Source: Channallabes apus | Taxonomy: Eukaryota; Chordata; Actinopteri; Siluriformes; Clariidae | Length of the DNA stretch: 64,000 nucleotides | Assembly: GCA_030522415.1 (NCBI GenBank) | Contig: JAMASW010000032.1 | Span: 124,001 to 188,000 of the forward strand | Direction: 5' to 3' | Shown: positions 63,097 through 64,000 of the stretch, one piece after another | Numbering within the stretch: the stretch's first letter is position 1 | Layout: every line of letters begins with the position of its first letter | The notes under the pieces: model-generated | What the model was told of the DNA's origin: nothing | The model's input: only the letters and a program-made list of their open reading frames with translations | The model's database searches: none | Made by a program: the position numbers and the translations under genes

Positions 63097-64000
63097 CCGC
63101 TTTCCTGAGCTCGTAGAGAGCTAAGAACGCAGCAAACGCTTTATCTCACCGTCTTGTGCATGAAAGTGAAAGAGATTATCATTTTCAATACAGTAATGCA
63201 TTCTTTGCATACATGTTGAAAAACAACTTTTTTGTTCTTCTTATTTTACTCATTTTGTTCCAGAAAAATGAATACAAATTCATTTTGTTTGTTTTACATA
63301 TCTATACATTAGTTGTGTGAGAAAACCGCTTTCCTGAGCTCGTAGAGAGCTAAGAACGCAGCAAACGCTTTATCTCACCGTCTTGTGCATGAAAGTGAAT
63401 GAGATGATCATTTTCAATACATTAATGTATTCTTTGCATACATGTTGAAAAACCGCTTTCCTGAGCTCGTAGAGAGCTAAGAACGCAGCAAACGCTTTAT
63501 CTCACCGTCTTGTGCATGAAAGTGAAAGAGATTATCATTTTCAATACAGTAATGCATTCTTTGCATACATGTTGAAAAACAACTTTTTTGTTCTTCTTAT
63601 TTTACTCATTTTGTTCCAGAAAAATGAATACAGACTCATTTTGTTTGTTTTACATACGTACACATTAGTTGTGTGAGAAAACCGCTTTCCCGAGCTCGTA
63701 GAGAGCTAAGAACGCAGCAAACGCTTTATCTCACCGTCTTGTGCATGAAAGTGAATGAGATGATCATTTTCAATACATTAATGTATTCTTTGCATACATG
63801 TTGAAAAACCGCTTTCCTGAGCTCGTAGAGAGCTAAGAACGCAGCAAACGCTTTAATCTCACCGTCTTGTGCATGAAAGTCAAAGAGATTATCATTTTCA
63901 ATACAGTAATGCATTCTTTGCATACATGTTGAAAAACAACTTTTTTGTTCTTCTTATTTTACTCATTTTGTTCCAGAAAAATGAATACAAATTCATTTTG
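63097..64000 (+). repeat. Start of a further higher-order copy, cut by the window end
   Basis: Order is A (ACATATCTATAC), K, A', K and a truncated E* with the inserted A. It matches 53229-54132 and 58917-59820. The array continues past the right edge. Confidence 0.92.
63809..64000 (+). repeat. Marker monomer E*, single inserted A (copy 3, truncated)
   Basis: Same inserted A, at 63855-63856, 4180 bp after copy 2. It opens the same minus-strand 65-codon frame (63923 to 63726). The monomer is cut by the window end. Confidence 0.92.

Larger units (their letters stand above)
1..64000. repeat. Satellite DNA array, 127/226-bp dual-length monomer, no genes
   Basis: The entire window is head-to-tail copies of one monomer, all in the same orientation, with no interruption. 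Each copy begins CCGCTTTC and contains GTAGAGAGCTAAGAACGCAG, then CACCGTCTTGTGC, then TTTTCAATACA, then GCATACATGTTGAAAA. It then either restarts at once (short, 127 bp) or runs through a further segment of about 99 bp ending TGTGTGAGAAAA (long, 225-229 bp). My hand tally is about 323 complete monomers, about 96 of them short. Subtypes are ordered into higher-order repeats of 2.2 to 8.5 kb. Family knowledge: such arrays are typical of eukaryotic centromeric, pericentromeric or subtelomeric heterochromatin. I do not recognise the family, and chromosomal position is inference. Confidence 0.98.

Noticed and set aside
1..64000. CRISPR array
   Set aside because: Repeats of 127-229 bp abut directly with no unique spacers. 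The variable parts are a few shared haplotypes, not diverse spacers, and no cas genes are present.
1..64000. Telomeric or subtelomeric simple repeat
   Set aside because: No TTAGGG, TTAGG, TTTAGGG or similar tandem runs were seen. Subtelomeric position remains possible but has no direct support.
1..64000. rRNA, 5S or tRNA gene tandem array
   Set aside because: The monomer has no recognisable A and B box pair, cloverleaf or rRNA motif, and its AT-rich half is unlike those genes.

Overview
The whole 64 kb window is one uninterrupted tandem satellite DNA array. I find no protein-coding gene, RNA gene, transposon, CRISPR array or unique sequence anywhere in it. This points to a eukaryotic nuclear genome, in the heterochromatic, centromeric/pericentromeric or subtelomeric part of a chromosome, probably from a long-read assembly. 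I do not recognise the satellite family and cannot name the species. Bacterial or viral origin is very unlikely.

The array is built from one monomer in two sizes, taken here to start at CCGCTTTC. The short form is 127 bp. The long form carries about 99 bp more, giving 225, 226 or 229 bp (223 bp once, 230 bp where one base is inserted). By hand tally there are about 323 complete monomers, of which about 96 are short. Monomer bases 1-63 are CpG-bearing and nearly invariant. Bases 64-127 are AT-rich and exist in two main haplotypes. The long-only segment (bases 128-226) is T-rich, carries hairpins and holds most of the indels.

Monomer subtypes follow each other in a fixed order, forming higher-order repeats (HORs). 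I use a letter code; long forms are A, B, C, D, E, F, G, H, I, J and short forms are S1, S2, K. Primes mark variants and x, y mark mosaics. Each is defined at a representative feature. Layout: 67-7329, a 14-monomer HOR of 2776 bp, a 2649-bp copy lacking one short monomer, and a partial copy. 7330-18125, two copies of a 5573-bp HOR. About 17188-22970, a duplication of period about 3585 bp in which short form K first appears. 22061-30013, a mixed region of mosaic monomers and the first 2204-bp module. 30014-48253, a 4885-bp HOR seen three times, with a 3585-bp block between the second and third copies, so the period there is 8470 bp. 48712-60087, two exact-length 5688-bp copies. 60088-64000, a rearranged segment and the start of another copy.

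The only open reading frame of note is a 65-codon minus-strand frame present three times. It exists because one inserted A in a monomer removes a stop codon. I read it as a lineage marker for HOR duplication, not as a gene. The biological interest lies in the dual-length monomer, the nested HORs, the linked sequence haplotypes, the palindromes and the conserved CpG core. No novel gene system is visible.
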